From Microcebus murinus (Eukaryota; Chordata; Mammalia; Primates; Cheirogaleidae): a stretch of DNA of 64,000 nucleotides. Where the stretch lies: the NCBI RefSeq assembly GCF_040939455.1, contig NC_134136.1, positions 106,814,014-106,878,013 on the forward strand, in the 5' to 3' direction. The first letter of the stretch is position 1. Each line of letters starts with the position of its first letter. Shown piece by piece: positions 11,806 through 25,055 of the stretch. A program made the translations under genes and the position numbers. Below the pieces are notes generated by a model. The model saw nothing but the letters and a program-made list of their open reading frames with translations, made no database searches and was not told the DNA's origin.

Positions 11806-12098
11806 CTTAATTATACAAATACATACCATGACATAATTGGTTAGACAATAGTTCCAAAGGATTTGCCTTACTTTCTATAATTTTAAACATACAAAAAGTA
11901 TAGTATAATTCAAATTACTTTTAACTGAGACTTTACATAGAAAATAACAGAAACTTGGAGAAAGATACATTAAAATATAGTTACAGATATAGTACATATG
12001 TTTAGTTGAAGAATTCTCAAACACTATTATTACTGAATGGTTATGTATTTTTTTTTCTTATTACAAAGAGGGGTAGAAAATCTAGCCTCCAGTCTTAC
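11806..12098 (-). other. DMD: DMD intron 35
   Basis: The shortest intron in the window at 293 bp, with no repeat visible. GT-AG ends, but the 3' end (tgtataattaag) is a poor acceptor. Confidence 0.95.
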
Positions 12099-12278
12099 CA
12101 ACAAAAGGTTTAACCACTCTTCTGCTCGGGAAGTGACAGCTATCCAGTTACTATTCAGAAGACTGAGTTTATCTTCCACCAAGGTCTCCTTCTTACCCAG
12201 AACCGTTTTTAAGGCCTCCCCTAGCTCTGTGACACTCTTCAGGTGAACCTTCTGTTTCTCAATCTCTTTCTGAGTAGC
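12099..12278 (-). CDS. DMD: DMD exon 35
   Basis: A 180-bp exon encodes 60 residues, ATQKEIEKQKVHLKS to RAEEWLNLLL, in about repeat 12, with conserved tryptophans in NSNWIAV and EEWLNLL. Two conservative changes relative to recalled human sequence: SITEVGEAL reads SVTELGEAL. The acceptor is cttttttcacag|GCTACT; the donor is TTGTTG|gtaaga. Phase 0. It is separated from exon 36 by only 293 bp, the shortest intron here. Confidence 0.97.
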
Positions 12279-12659
12279 CTGTGAAAAAGATAGAATTGAG
12301 CTTCGAGTAATGTACTGTGGCCTTAAAAATTAATGTTTACAGATGGCTGCACATATGGTTACTATGGTAAAATTTGGCAAAAGTTTAAATCTATAACCAT
12401 GTATTCATGAACCATGAAAATCATACCATACATATTGCAGTTTCATTATTCGGTATATATGAACATATATTTATACATAAACATGATGCATTTCTTATTC
12501 ATGATTATACATGTTTAATAAGTATACACATTGTCCAAATAAATGTTTATATTTCTTTAATTTGCACATGTAGTGGATAAAGGTAGATATTTGAAAACCC
12601 ATCTGTAAATAAGGAAGTGCTTTTAGAAAATTCAGCAAGTATGGTGCTATTGTATTTCT

Positions 12660-12925
12660 AGAGCAGGAATCTTCAGCCTTTTGGTGTCATGGACCTCTTT
12701 GGCATCTGGTGAAGCTTAAGGATTCCTCATAATAATCATTTTACAATCATAAAATATGATTTTGAATGAAACCAATTGTACAAAGATACAATATATAAAA
12801 TATCTTTTAATTATGCTGTAGTAATACATGCTTTCTTTATTAATGTGTTAACTAACAAGATCTAGCATCGGGTCTTTAGGATAATTTCAAAGTAGTGATG
12901 AGCATAACTGGCATTTTTAAGCATA
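12660..12925 (+). repeat. ancient interspersed repeat, probably DNA transposon
   Basis: 'ggaatcttcagccttttggt' then 'gtcatggacctctttggcat' and later 'caagatctagcatcgggtct' follow a recurrent mammalian repeat of hAT-like appearance. I do not recall the exact family name. Confidence 0.4.
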
Positions 12926-14094
12926 TCTAATGATTTGAACATTATATAAAATTATCTGTCATTTCTATTGGTGACAAAGGCACAGGTACTGCTATCACTG
13001 GGTTTGTTACTCACATGTAAAATTGAGAAAATGTTTAATTTCAGTTTTAGGTGAATGAAAATAAAGAACTATTTTTTTCCAAATCCAAGTTTATAGACCT
13101 CAACTCTATACACATATCCCAAATTAAATTCCTCTAAGAGAGCACCACTATTTCCTAAGACATGGTTAAGAGAACATGAAAACATTCACACGGAGGTGAG
13201 CCAGAGCCCAGTAGATCCTTTCTCAAGATTAACTGAGTGATACAGAGGTTGTGATTGGCAAATGAGCTAAAAATCCATTTGCAAATGGAGCTAATATTTT
13301 CATCACATAAAGCCAAAGCAAGACAAAATTGCTGAGTAGGAGCAACAAGAAGAAAGCAGAGGATGCCCAAGTGCAAAGAGTCAAATGTAATAAATGCACA
13401 GAGAACAACTGAGGTAGTCCATGTAAAAGAGAGAGAGATGGTTAAGACCAGCTTACATCTAATTTCTTACTCCTAGGTGCTCTTAACATGTCTTTTCTAT
13501 CTTCATAATATACCTAAGTAGTCTTTGTGGCTGTCTTTCCTCCACACCATCAGGTCCTGGCCCATGCAAAATCACTTCATAAATGTTTTGCTTTTGCCTT
13601 TGACATCAAATAAGCAGGGGGAATAAATGAAGTTAAAAATTTTATGAAACATTTCTATATAAGACAGAATCACTGTTTCTTCAATCCTAAGATATTGTTT
13701 TGTACATATGTTTGTATTTTTCAATATAAAAAGTACATGAAATTAAGGTAATTAATGACAAATGAACTTATCAGCTACCATGCATAGGGAGATTTGTAAT
13801 GTAGGTGTCATTTGTTGCACACAAGTGAGCTTAACAATTCATAAAATCAATTTCTTCATATAGCAATCATAAATGTTTACTAAGCTCCTACTAAATGCCA
13901 GTTATTACTGTAACAAAGTCATAGGCAATTCTACTCCATGGTTTGTTTTTGTTTTTTTTGAAAATTATGAGAAGTACCTCCTTTGGGTGGACACAGTCCA
14001 TTCCTTTGGAACTTGACTTGGGGGCAGACAGGGACTAGATTTCAACCCTTTCAATCCCTTTCTTTACCCTTGCATAGTATACAACATTTACAAC

Positions 14095-14170
14095 CATAGA
14101 TATTAGCCATTGTTCTAGGCGCTATGGGTAAAATGGTAAAGAACCAAAATCCCTATCCTTTGAAAACATA
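14095..14170 (-). repeat. L2 3'-end fragment
   Basis: 'ttgttctaggcgctatgggt' followed by 'aaatccctatcctttga' matches the reversed L2 3' end. Short and diverged. Confidence 0.4.
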
Positions 14171-14410
14171 TTGAGTATGAGTTTGTCAAAGACATGGAAA
14201 TATATACAAATGATGATTTTCTATTTTCTATATTCCAGTCTAGTGACTTATCATGCCAGCAGATTTATTTGCAAAAGGTAACACCTCAAATAGTTGAATT
14301 TTATTTTATATTTGTATCACTAATTATCTCTTAAATTCCTTCATAAAAATGATATTGTGTGTTTTAGTGTCAATGTAAAAAGTTAAGGCATACACAGATT
14401 TTTGTTTCTT

Positions 14411-14734
14411 TTTTTTTTGAGACAGAGTCTCCCTCTGTTGCCTCCCAGCTAGAGTGCCCTGGAGTCAGTCTAGCTCACAACAACCTCAAACTCCTGGACT
14501 CAAGTGATCCTCCTGCCTCAGCCTTCCGAGTAGCTGGGACTACAGGCATGCACCACCATGCCTGGCTAATTTTTTCTATATATTTTTAGTTGGCCAATTA
14601 ATTTCTTTCTATTTTTAGTAGAGATGGGGTCTTGCTCTTGCTCAGGCTGGTTTGGAATTCCTGACCTTGAGCGATCCACCCACCTTGGCCTCCCGGACTG
14701 CTAGGATTACAGGTGTGAGCCACCATGCTTGGCC
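14411..14734 (-). mobile_element. lemur-type Alu
   Basis: Full-length dimer in the same direction as DMD with the lemur linker between arms. The target duplication cagatttttgtttctt is perfect over 16 bp (14395-14410 and 14735-14750). Somewhat more diverged than the youngest copies. Confidence 0.94.
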
Positions 14735-15454
14735 CAGATTTTTGTTTCTTACAGACCAGGCAATGCAATTAAAGGCAATGTAAATTTCTAAACTTTAGAA
14801 GAGATCAGAGAAGTTTTGATGTCCAATGATATTTCATTTACTTAATGGGGACAATAAAATAGGAAATGTGGGCTAATTTCTAGTGCTTTTTTAAATTCCT
14901 CAAAAATTATAAGATAAAATTAAAAGCTGTTAGTTATCGCCATCATGAACATGTGTTTGTAAAAAGCAATGATCATTATGATGGTTTATAACTGCTAATG
15001 GTCAAAAGTGATTCACAGGAAAATTTACTTTCTGATTTTTAAAAAATGAGAACTAGAGTTAAATCTTTATATGTGGTATTTAAAAATAAACTGGAATTTA
15101 ATCATTTGCATAAATGCTATTTTTGGTTAGGAAAAATATTGTGTTAATTTAATAGATATTTTATTATTTCCTCAAATGTGTTTTAATCAAAGGTATGACT
15201 TAATAAATAATATCTTACTTAAATATGATATTTAAGGCCTTTAGAAAGCAATAGCTTTCTGAAAGGCTTACCTAAATATCAATAGTTAATGTACATCAGG
15301 TGCCTAATAACCAGTCTGCACTGTGGTATTCACTACCAGAGATAAGTAAGGAAGTGATTTTTGCATGCCCTATTCTAATAGTGCATATAGTGTAGCTGCA
15401 GAGAAAAGCTTAAATGCAAGAAAATAATTTCATATAATACTAGAAGGAACATAA

Positions 15455-16012
15455 TTTTTTTTGTTTTTTAATTTCAGCATATTATGGGGGTACAAATGTT
15501 TAGGTTATGTGTATTGCCTTTGTAACACCTGAGTCAGAGCTTCAAGCATGTTCATCCCCCAGACAGTGAGTGCCACACCCATTAGGTGTGAATATACCCT
15601 TCCCCTTCTCCCCCTCCCACCTGCCCAACACCCGATCAATGTTATTACTATATGTGCCCTTAAGTGTTGGTAAGTTAATACCAATTTGATGGTGGGTACG
15701 TGTGGTGCTTGTTTTTCCATTCTTGTGATACTTCAGTTAGTACAATGGGCTCCAGCTCTATCCAGGGTAATACAAGAAGTGCTAGATCACCATTGGATTT
15801 GTGGCTGAGTAGAACTCCATGGCATACATATACCACATTTTATTTTATTAATCCACTCATGGATTGAATTGTTTCTACATCTTTGCAATTATAAATTGAA
15901 CTGCTATAAACATTCTAGTGCAGATGTCTTTTTTATAGAATGTCTTTTGTTCTTTTGAGTAGATGCCTAGTAGTGGGATGCGGGATCAAATGGTAGTTCT
16001 ATGTGTAGCACT
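15455..16012 (-). mobile_element. 5'-truncated L1 3' end
   Basis: Reads as the reverse complement of an L1 3' end: 'tattatgggggtacaaatgt' at the tail side, then the pyrimidine-rich (purine in sense) 3'-UTR tract 'ttccccttctccccctccc', then decayed ORF2 C-terminal sequence ('ggcatacatataccacattt'). Orientation is the same as DMD. Confidence 0.85.
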
Positions 16013-16767
16013 GAAATTGAGATGAAACAATTTATATTTAACTTTAATGTGGTAGTGTTTTTATTTTGACGCATACCAGCTGTAATCAAATCATTGGTGC
16101 ATCATACAATCTAATATGTCTTAAATGTGATGAAATATGATGTTAATTTCTTTTTCAGGCCCCTATATTACCCTATCATAGCTAGAGGTTTAGGACATAT
16201 TTTACTATTAGGCTAATGTGACGGAATAATATAAAGATAAATTTTAAAAGAACATAAAACATTAAATAGTGTATTTTATAGCAGTGTGTATTGACTTTTT
16301 ATTAATAATGTATTGTCTATTAAAAAGAATTTCATGAAAGCAGAATGTGCAGAACAGAAATTATAGCTATAACTATAATGACAGTGAATAGTGACTCCAA
16401 TGGCATTTAACAGATGTTCTATTTTCTAAGTAACAGCTGCTTGATGCATTCATTGTACCAAGTTAATGATCTGCTAGTGTTATTTCACTTCACAGATAAA
16501 TTACTGTGCTGTCTTTAAAAAAAGATATATAATTTTTCATGGGAATGATAGTGTAACAGACTTTAGAAATAAGTAATAGTTCTTATGCTTTTATAGCTAA
16601 GAGGAGTGATGAGTTGAAGCAATTATTCAGATAATCTAGGACCAGAGACTAGATCTCTTTAAACTGTGAAAACTGATTGTTTTAAAAAAAATATAGGACA
16701 TGGTTGACTGAACTGAATGTAGATCTCATCAGAGAGCTTGAAATTCATGGATCTTGTATCACATTAT

Positions 16768-16918
16768 CCAGTGAGTCTCAACTTTGCCAAATATTAGAGC
16801 CACTGGCTACACTCAGACCAATTAAATTAGAGTCTCTGGGGGGAGACCCCAGGCATTGTTATGCTTCTCAAGTTTCCCTGGTGATTTCAGGGTGGAGCCA
16901 ATGTCGAGAATCACTGAC
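16768..16918 (+). mobile_element. hAT-Charlie-type (MER5-like) element
   Basis: Ends 'cagtgagtctcaactttg' and 'atgtcgagaatcactg' are inverted relatives of the cagtggttctcaa terminus. About 150 bp, internally decayed. Confidence 0.5.
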
Positions 16919-17909
16919 AAACAGAAAGACACATTCTATCATGAGTTTTCATTGAGTGATAGTCATTAAATTCTAGGAGTAAAGTAGATGTAGAAGGATA
17001 ATTGAAGGAACTAATAACTTTTCTTTCTGATGTTAAATATTACAAAAATTGTCTCCAAAATAAATGCTAAAAGCACAATAACTTGTTATGTAAGTACTAC
17101 TAAGACAATTATTATTTTGCATTATGAAAGACCCTGAATTAAATTTACCATTTTTTGTGCATCTGATACTCTCTGGCAACTCTTGGTGTACTAAGACTAC
17201 TGTTAATAAAATCTAGTCATCGATTTCTGAAAATTGGTAGATGTGAATGACCCAAAAATCTAATGAGTTTAATGTATTATAGAACAAAAAAAGTATATCC
17301 AGTGAATCATATTTGACCATTTTAATTTTTAGATGACACCATGGAATAATAAGGGGTTTAATGAAGCTGAATTATTTAAATGCCTTGGAATTTTTGATGA
17401 ATGAAACTAAATTAGAAATAAATGAAATCAGTTAGTGATTAAATCAGAATATCATATAGATTAGACTTTGCTGAAGCTTATATTTTCCAAACAGAATGAT
17501 CATCAGGGAAATAAACTTCTATTTAATCACATACATATTTACTTTCCTATGGTTATATTTTCATGCTTAATTCATATGCTAAGCAAGTGGCTAATAATGG
17601 GATAATCAGAATTGATTTACTTATATCCAACTAATTGGTGTGATTTTAAGACATTAACAAATAATATTTGAAATCTAAAATCACAGTAGTGGGAACATAC
17701 TACAAACTATAATAGGTGATAAATGCACACAGGTTTTTCATTTTATTATTTTAATGTGGACTTATATTTTCTGCACTTTAAATTTAGCCATGGCTTATTT
17801 TATTTTTATTGTGCAGAATAAATACTGTTTTTGTACTTTAGAGTTAGAGTACCTTAAAACTACTAGAAAATAATATTTCTAACAATAATTTGATATAGTA
17901 GAAAAAACT

Positions 17910-18040
17910 ATTGAAACCAGAGATACTATTAGATTCTAGTTACAGTTTTGCTGTATATCAGGACTTCTATTTTCTCATCTATAAACTGGGAATACTTGAT
18001 CAGATAATTGTCTGTTTTTCCATTCTAAAACTTGCACAAT
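17910..18040 (+). repeat. MIR-like fragment
   Basis: 'ttctattttctcatctataa' followed by 'actgggaat' matches the MIR core region 'tttcctcatctgtaaaatgggg'. Diverged. Confidence 0.45.
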
Positions 18041-18129
18041 TTTAAATGCACATTGGTATTTTTTTCTTTTCTCAAAAAATTCTTTGTCATTATATTTTAA
18101 CTTTTATCTCTTAAATTGCAATTTATTTT

Positions 18130-18215
18130 TTTAACATAGTATTTAATGAGTATGTACTATGTGTCAGACACTATCTTATATATATGAGAAACATCAGTGA
18201 ACTAAACAGACATGT
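18130..18215 (-). repeat. L2 3'-end fragment
   Basis: 'tgagtatgtactatgtgtca' then 'gacactatctta' follows the reversed L2 3' end. Confidence 0.45.
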
Positions 18216-19304
18216 TCTCTGTACTCTCGTCAAGTGATTTGTCAATGCCTGTGCATTAAGTCCAAGAGAGTAGGTGTTATCCTGACAGCTCAAGGGTATG
18301 TGTAGTGCTGGTACTCAAACACCCAAGATGCTAGTAATCTCCTTTGACTTGTCTTACCATTTCTTTCCATCATCTCTGCCCTATAAACACAGTGTTTCAG
18401 ACCTCAAGCTGGGAAATCCCACTAACAGAGAGTTGTGAAGTATGAGAAGAAAAAATGTTTGATCATTTATTGGGTGACAAATGTCACAGTTACAGCTCTG
18501 TGATGGCATCTCTGTTGTCTAGACCATGTAGCTAGGAGTGATCCATTCTTTTAAAATTGTAATACTAATTTTGCCCTCTTTAATATTAGTCTGATGGAAG
18601 CATAGTGTTTGAATTTTAAAATACAGTGAAAGGGCTATTTGGCTTTTGGAATTTCAAATTAGCTTTAAAAGTTTAACTTTTCAATTTCCATTATCAAGCT
18701 TTTACCCCATTTCTGCTATTATTCTAAAATGTCTCCTTCATGTTATTTTAATTTTAAAACTTTTCCCCTTACATTTTTAAGAATTTGGAGGACTTTTTAA
18801 AATTTATTCATTTTCTTTTCTATAACTGTAATCTGGAAGCCTGGTCACAAGGTGGGAGCAGATAGGACAGTTTTCTTACCTGCTGTCCCTTCAGTTAATC
18901 AACCCTCCCCCTGCCCCCATCCTAGCTACTTCTGAAAGTTCTTCCATTTTTTCTCTTGTGGATTCACTAAGAAACTGACATGAGCTACCTAAGATATTCT
19001 TGGGTTTAGAGTTTTCTCCAAGTGTATGGCACCTTGAAACATCTGAAATTGTGTCATGAACCACCCAGTATGTTTTGGAAGGGGTATGTGCACGAGCATG
19101 TATGGTTTTGAGTCTGTGACTACTAAATTTTCATCAGGAGAAAAACTTAGATGAATGATTCTATTTAGAAAAGACCAATTCTACAACACCCCTTGCCTAG
19201 AAAAAGGACCCTGGCAATGCCAAACTTCTGATACCCATTCACAAAGAAGAAATGGCAAAAGTCTAAGACCAGGCTTGTGGCATTGTGGCTATATTAGCTT
19301 CCCT

Positions 19305-19625
19305 CTAGTTCAGAGACTGTCATACTTTTTTTGTAAATGGCCACATAGCAATTGCTTTAAGCTTTGTGGGGCATTGAAGTCTCTGTCACAACCACTCACT
19401 TCTGCTGTTGTAGTGCAAAAGCAGCAACAAATAATAAGTAAACAAATGGAAGTGGCTATATTTCAATTATAAACCTTACTTAGTATTAGATACTGATGTT
19501 TGAATTTTTAATAATTTCATATGTCATTAAATATTATTCTTTTGAGTTTTTTCCAACCATTTTAACATGTAAAACAATTCTTAGCCTGTGGGTTGTACAA
19601 AACAGTCAGCAGAATGGAGTAGGCA
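19305..19625 (+). mobile_element. hAT-Charlie-type element remnant
   Basis: 'tttttttgtaaatggccaca', 'gctttgtggggcattgaagt' and 'gtagtgcaaaagcagc' follow a common mammalian hAT-Charlie consensus. It explains a long but non-genic open frame here. An AT-rich interior suggests decay or an extra insertion. Confidence 0.5.
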
Positions 19626-20154
19626 CACCAGTCATGGTTTGCCCATCTCTTTGCCCAACTAGATCATCTGACTAGTTGAATTCCCTTCCTCTTGATGAGT
19701 GAGTCTCTTAAGCATTCTTCCATATTAATAAGTTCAAGACGTTGGCTAGGAATGAGATGGCCCCTACTTAGGTTTAATTTTTTAATAGTTCCCATAGCAA
19801 CCAACATTAGTCTTCATATTGAGGAACCTGGACCCATATGAATGCCGAAGCCTTAGGAAAATGTGAATGACTATTTTAGCTATAGTACTGATCACCCTAA
19901 GAAAGTAATCAAGAAACAGAGAAAAGGATATTGGGCTTTTTATATTGGTTACTTTTTTAAAATAAAGGAACTAAGATGATTTTCAGAGGACCTTAGGTTC
20001 TGATGTTTTTACCACACTCAATGACTTGTAGACATTTCCTCTATAATACTGATTCCCTGAGAATAGAAATGTTGTAAGGACAGTAGATTCTCTACTGCTA
20101 TTACACAAACTGGCCACTCACATTCTTCCTTTGGCTCCATTTTGATGAAAAAAA

Positions 20155-20451
20155 AAATTATTTTTGACAGAGTTTCGCTCTGTTGTACAGGCTAGAGCTA
20201 GACTGCCATGGCATCCACCTAGCTCACAGCAACCTTAAATTCCTGGGCTCAAGCGATCCTCCTGCCTCAGCCTCCCAAGTAGCTGGGACTACAGATGCAC
20301 GCTACCACACTGGGCTAATTTCTTCTATTTTTAGCAGAGACAGGGTCTCACTCTTGCTCAGGTTGGTCTTGAACTCCTGAGCTCAAGCAATCCTCCCACA
20401 TCAGCCTCCCAAAGTGCTATGATTACAGGCATGAGCCACTGCACCCAGCCT
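20155..20451 (-). mobile_element. older Alu (AluJ-like)
   Basis: A dimeric Alu on the minus strand lacking the lemur linker, with many substitutions. Flanks 'ttttgatga' and 'cttgatgga' suggest an eroded target duplication. Confidence 0.85.
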
Positions 20452-21525
20452 TGATGGAAATTCTTGATTCACAGTTTGTGCTGTTCATTTCCCTATTTTC
20501 ATCAATGAATGGTTGATGAGAATCAATGAGTCTTGTTCTAATGCAGTTAATAAGGTTGAGAAAACCAATAGACACACCCTCTCTAAAAATTGGAAAGAAA
20601 ATGTTCTTCAGTGGCCTAGGTGAAATTATTCTTCTAGGTTCCTATCTTCTTGCTTAATCAACAGGAATATCTTTGGCTTATGCTTGGCTAAATCTGATGA
20701 ACAGTAGCCATATTCTTTTAAACCAATAATTTCCATCAGGCAGGTGTTTCTTAATTACTAACATTTATCTTACAGAACCTGGAAAGAAGGGTGTCCAAAA
20801 GGAAAAATCCCAATCATTTGAGTTTTTTGTATGTTTATTTTTTATGTTATTGTATATTATTTTAGACACACAGAAAGCATATGGAATATAATCATTACTT
20901 CTGTTTCCAAAACCTATCTTAGGGAATAAAATATTATAAATATTATTTAAGTTTTTAATGTACATCTCATCCTATTTCCTTCTCATTCCTCAGAGATAGC
21001 TCCTGTTTTATATTAAGCTTTTATTTATTCTCATGTCTCTCTGTTTTTACTATTTATTGTATGTATTACTAAATAATGTATAATATATTTTTAAGCATTT
21101 TAACTTTTGTATAAATGGTATCACTGTATCATTTAAGGTGTTTTGATTTTACTATATATCTCAAGAATGTAGGGTTTTATATCTTTTATGCTTTTGGGCA
21201 AGCTTCCCCTGCCTTTTTGAAGGGGACAGCATTAGAAGAGGAACTGTGAATTTCCCCCTCAGACCAAGCTAAGTTCAGAAAGAATACAGTTGATTTCCTT
21301 GGCCAAGAAAATGTTTCTCTTAATTTCTACTTGGTTCTCTTCTTACAAGTTGGAAGAGATCCATTCAACGCCGAGTAGCATCTCTCTGAAGGTACACGGT
21401 ATTGGCTTAACTGTTGGTCATACCATAATGGTTGTCTCATTTTGCTTATTCTGTATATTTTATGGCAGACCTAAATGATAGTCTTGTTGATGGTTCTGGT
21501 GGGACCTTATTTAAAATTTTGATGG

Positions 21526-21750
21526 GGCCAGGCGCGGTGGCTCACGCCTGTAATCCTAGCTCTCTGGAAGGCCAAGGCGGGTGGATCATTTGAGCTCAGG
21601 AGTTCAAGACCAACCTGAGCAAGAGCGAGATCGACCTGAGTTTGAGGTTGCTGTGAGCTAGGCTGATGCCACGGCACTCATTCTAGCCCGGGCAACAAAG
21701 CGAGACTCTATCTCAAAAAAATAAAAAATAAACAAAATAAACAAAATAAA
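21526..21750 (+). mobile_element. internally deleted Alu
   Basis: Starts ggccaggcgcggtggctcac and ends in a mixed A-rich tail (aataaacaaaataaac). The middle is missing: 'aagagcgagatcgacc' in the left arm runs straight into 'tgagtttgaggttgctgtga' of the right arm, leaving about 225 bp. Antisense to DMD. Confidence 0.9.
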
Positions 21751-22794
21751 AATTTGGAGATGGTATTGGAGAGCTGCTTTCACATGAACCATGGCTGTAC
21801 AGTTAATGAAAAATAATTATTAATTAATTTATGAATAAAATACAGTAGTACATGGTGAAACATGAAGGATTCATGGCTGCTTTAGGGGTCACCGTCATAT
21901 ATTATATAGATCCTGAGTGATCTGCTGGGGTAAAGAGGTGAAATGTGAAATTGAGTATTAGAGAACTCAGTTTTTTCCCCCTCACAAAAACTTCATTGTG
22001 GTAGATCCTGTGGAAGGGTAGTGAGAGGGATTTTGTAAAAACTGGTATCTCTCTCCATCTACCAAGAAAGTATGTGAAATGAGAATGTACTAAGGAGTCA
22101 TGTGCTTTCATGTATGAGGTTAAAGTTTATGTTAGAATAATAATCACAAATGTGACGGCTTAAAATTTTAGGGCACATCTTTTTATTATATGATTGTGAT
22201 TAAAAAAAACTTGAACACCTTTCAAATGAATTGGTAATTTTTTTTAAAAGTTGTATAATTCAAATGCAAATGTGTTTATTTTTCATTTGACTGCTAAAGG
22301 ATTTTAGAGTATGTCATTAACAGTTTGGTGTTTCAAAAGATCAGAGAGTAATAAATTATCTTTAATCTATAAAGAAAAAAAGAGAGATACCAGTTTTTAA
22401 AGCTTTTTTCCTATTAGATCTCAAATAAGTATTGCTCCTTAGTTTAATAAAAAATACTTTCCAGACAGATTAAATACGAGGACCAGTCTCCAGACCACTC
22501 AAGCCTTCTTTATGATACTGATAATCTAGAAGCATTTCCAGGAGTTCATTATCTTTTGATATTTGAATGATTTTATTGTGAGGCTAATGCAAAAGTACCT
22601 CCTAGGTAACTTAGTCAATAATGTCATGCGAACACTGAAATACAGAGTTCCTATGTGGCGTACTTTTAAAATTTCTCCTAAGTCACTTGTAAATTGTAGT
22701 CAGAATCTTTCAAATTATCTTCATGTTTAGTACTACTCTTTTATGCACCATTATGGCAGCATTCTACATTTATTTATAGAGCTACTTCAATGTT

Positions 22795-23128
22795 ATCTGA
22801 TAAATTGTATCCTCTCCAAATTCATATGATGAAGTCCTAACTGCCAGTTTCTCAAAATGTGACCATATTTGGAGATAGGGCCTTTAAAGAGGTAATTATG
22901 TTAAAATGAGATCATTAATGTGGTCTCTAATCTAATATGACTGGTGTCCTTATAAGAAGAAAAATTTGGAACACAGACATGTACAAAGGGAAGACCACAG
23001 AATAAATGAACCCTACTAACACCCTGATCTTGGCCTTCCTGCCTCCAGAACTGTGAGAAAATAACTTGCTATTGTTCAAAGTTTTAGTTTATGGTACTTT
23101 ATTAAGACAGCCCTAGCAAACTAATATG
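22795..23128 (+). mobile_element. MLT1-type MaLR LTR, internally deleted
   Basis: Blocks 'ttcatatgatgaagtcctaa', 'aaaatgtgaccatatttgga', 'ctggtgtccttataagaaga' and the 3' end 'gccctagcaaactaatatg' are characteristic MLT1 LTR sequence. A central part is missing. A solo LTR with no coding capacity. Confidence 0.85.
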
Positions 23129-23534
23129 TCCTCTTAATTTGGGCAATCAAAGATATCATCCCTGGTGTTAAAGAAAGATGACTAAAAATAAAGCTTGGAT
23201 GATTTTCATGAATAGCTTATGTGTACTACTACTTATGTCCCATACTTGTTTTACTATATTTCATACATTATTAGATCATAAATATTTTGCTTTTGTTTAT
23301 GTATACTGATGCTAAAAACTACCACTAGCAGATCATGTGCTTTTTATAAAGAGAGAGTCATGCAGGCTTTTCTCTGTTTATATCTCATGGTGTAAAAGAC
23401 AGGGTGACACTGCTCTGGCTAGCACTGATAACTGTCCCCCAGAATGCATTCTCTCTTTATTCATTTTAGTACACGATTGTTTCAGCAGAATACATAACCA
23501 CCAAGCCAGAGAGCATATTGTGTCACTCCTTAGC

Positions 23535-23875
23535 AGTTAGAGATGGCCATGTGACTAAGTTCTGGCAAATAGAATAGGAACAGAAATAATACATGCAGCT
23601 TTCATAATGTATCCTTAAGAGAACTGGTTGTTCTCCACTTCATGTTCTCCCTTTTCATGGGCTGGAATTAAAGTGTGGCAATGGTAAGCATAAGACTGTA
23701 GAACAATAGAATGAAAATGACCTAAATCTTGGGAGAATTTCATGGATCAAAACTACCTCCTTATCCTGAACTACCTACATTACCTGAGATAGAAATAAAC
23801 CTTTATCTTCTTTGAGCCACTGTATTTTTGGCTTATTTCTTATAGTAGCTCAGCCTGCACCTAAACACTATAATT
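23535..23875 (+). mobile_element. possible old LTR
   Basis: 'gagatggccatgtgactaag' followed by 'ttctggcaaata' near the start and 'gaaataaacctttatcttct' with 'ttgagccactgt' near the end follow a mammalian LTR-like order, including a polyadenylation-type AATAAA. Family uncertain. Confidence 0.4.
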
Positions 23876-25055
23876 GTTGTTGGTTCAATCTAAATAGTCA
23901 AATAGAAATATAATATGTTTGAATGTTGAGGAAAAAAGAAAGCCAATGTAATTTTTAACCTGTATACTCCGTATCTCCCTTACTATAATAATCTCATACC
24001 ATATATGATTCTGAACATTAATAACTATGATTCAGTATCTTATCATTTACATTAAATCTATTCTGAATGACGAGAAAAAGAATTTCATTCATGACTTGGA
24101 AAAAATTTATATAACAAAATTTACTATTATTTGTCCTCTGAATCTACATAAAAAAATTTTCAGTTTTGGTTTAATGTATATAATTATAAGTTTTTACATA
24201 ATGCACTTAAAATTTTCCAATTTTGGATAATTGGATAGCCATGTGGAATTAAAAAATAAAGTACAGATCTCTTAAACAGCTAGTTAATATAGGCAAAGGT
24301 TTGTTAATTTAAAAAATATTTAGGATATAGGGTTGCTATATTTTTTATATATGGTCCAATGACTTGACAAAGTTTGAGGTAAAAACATAGTATTGTTATA
24401 AGCTATTTCCTCTATGTCAATATACTTTCAAGTAATCTAGTAATGGATCAACTGTAAAAAAATATTAAGCTATTGAGTGCCTTGACCTTAAATTCTAGGC
24501 AGCAATAAATGTCTGATTGGCTGTCACAGTAAGCGCAAGAATTTGCCAGCTAAGGATTAAAGGAAGACCCATGCCCTAGTGATGGAAATGATAGCACCTA
24601 CACAGACCCCTTGAGATTCTTTTTGATTTTGTGACTTTGGCAATCTGCAGATCTTGCAAGTCCTGTCCAGCCCAACTGTCCTCAGTCTCTGTGTCCTTGC
24701 CCTGTTCATTGTTGTGGGATCCATATGAGCAGTCTGGTCTTAGGAAAACCAGTAGAACATAGAGTCTCATCTCTTGTCTGAATTTCTGACTAATGATGTA
24801 TGTATATTTCAAGGATTTACTTATAACCTATTGAATTTTAAGTAAGCTTTGAGAAGACTTTACTAATGCTTACCACTGGGGTTTCATTGTGGTCCTGAAA
24901 TATAAACTACTGATTAATTTTTTGGGAAAGGGAAAATGAAGCAAGATAGTATTTATAATTCTATCATTGCTACACATTAATACTTTCTTCCAAAATCATA
25001 TTACTGTGTGTTTTTAATGTATGTTAAAAATAACCTTCAGTGATACAGGTTTTAC

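Larger units (their letters stand above)
12279..25055 (-). other. DMD: DMD intron 34
   Basis: A 12.8-kb intron. It contains three Alus (14411, 20155, 21526), a 5'-truncated L1 3' end, an MLT1-type LTR, another possible LTR, two hAT-Charlie-type elements and MIR/L2 fragments. The stretches 12930-14090, 16950-17900 and 23880-25050 show nothing I can assign. A moderately G+C-rich patch at 24550-24830 remains unexplained. Confidence 0.93.

Noticed and set aside
19155..19472. A 105-codon open frame on the plus strand
   Set aside because: Its second half overlaps a hAT-Charlie-type repeat ('gctttgtggggcattgaagt'), there is no start context or homology, and it lies within a DMD intron.
21290..21478. 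A 62-codon open frame beside an Alu
   Set aside because: Short, no recognisable domain, and located in a DMD intron on the antisense strand.
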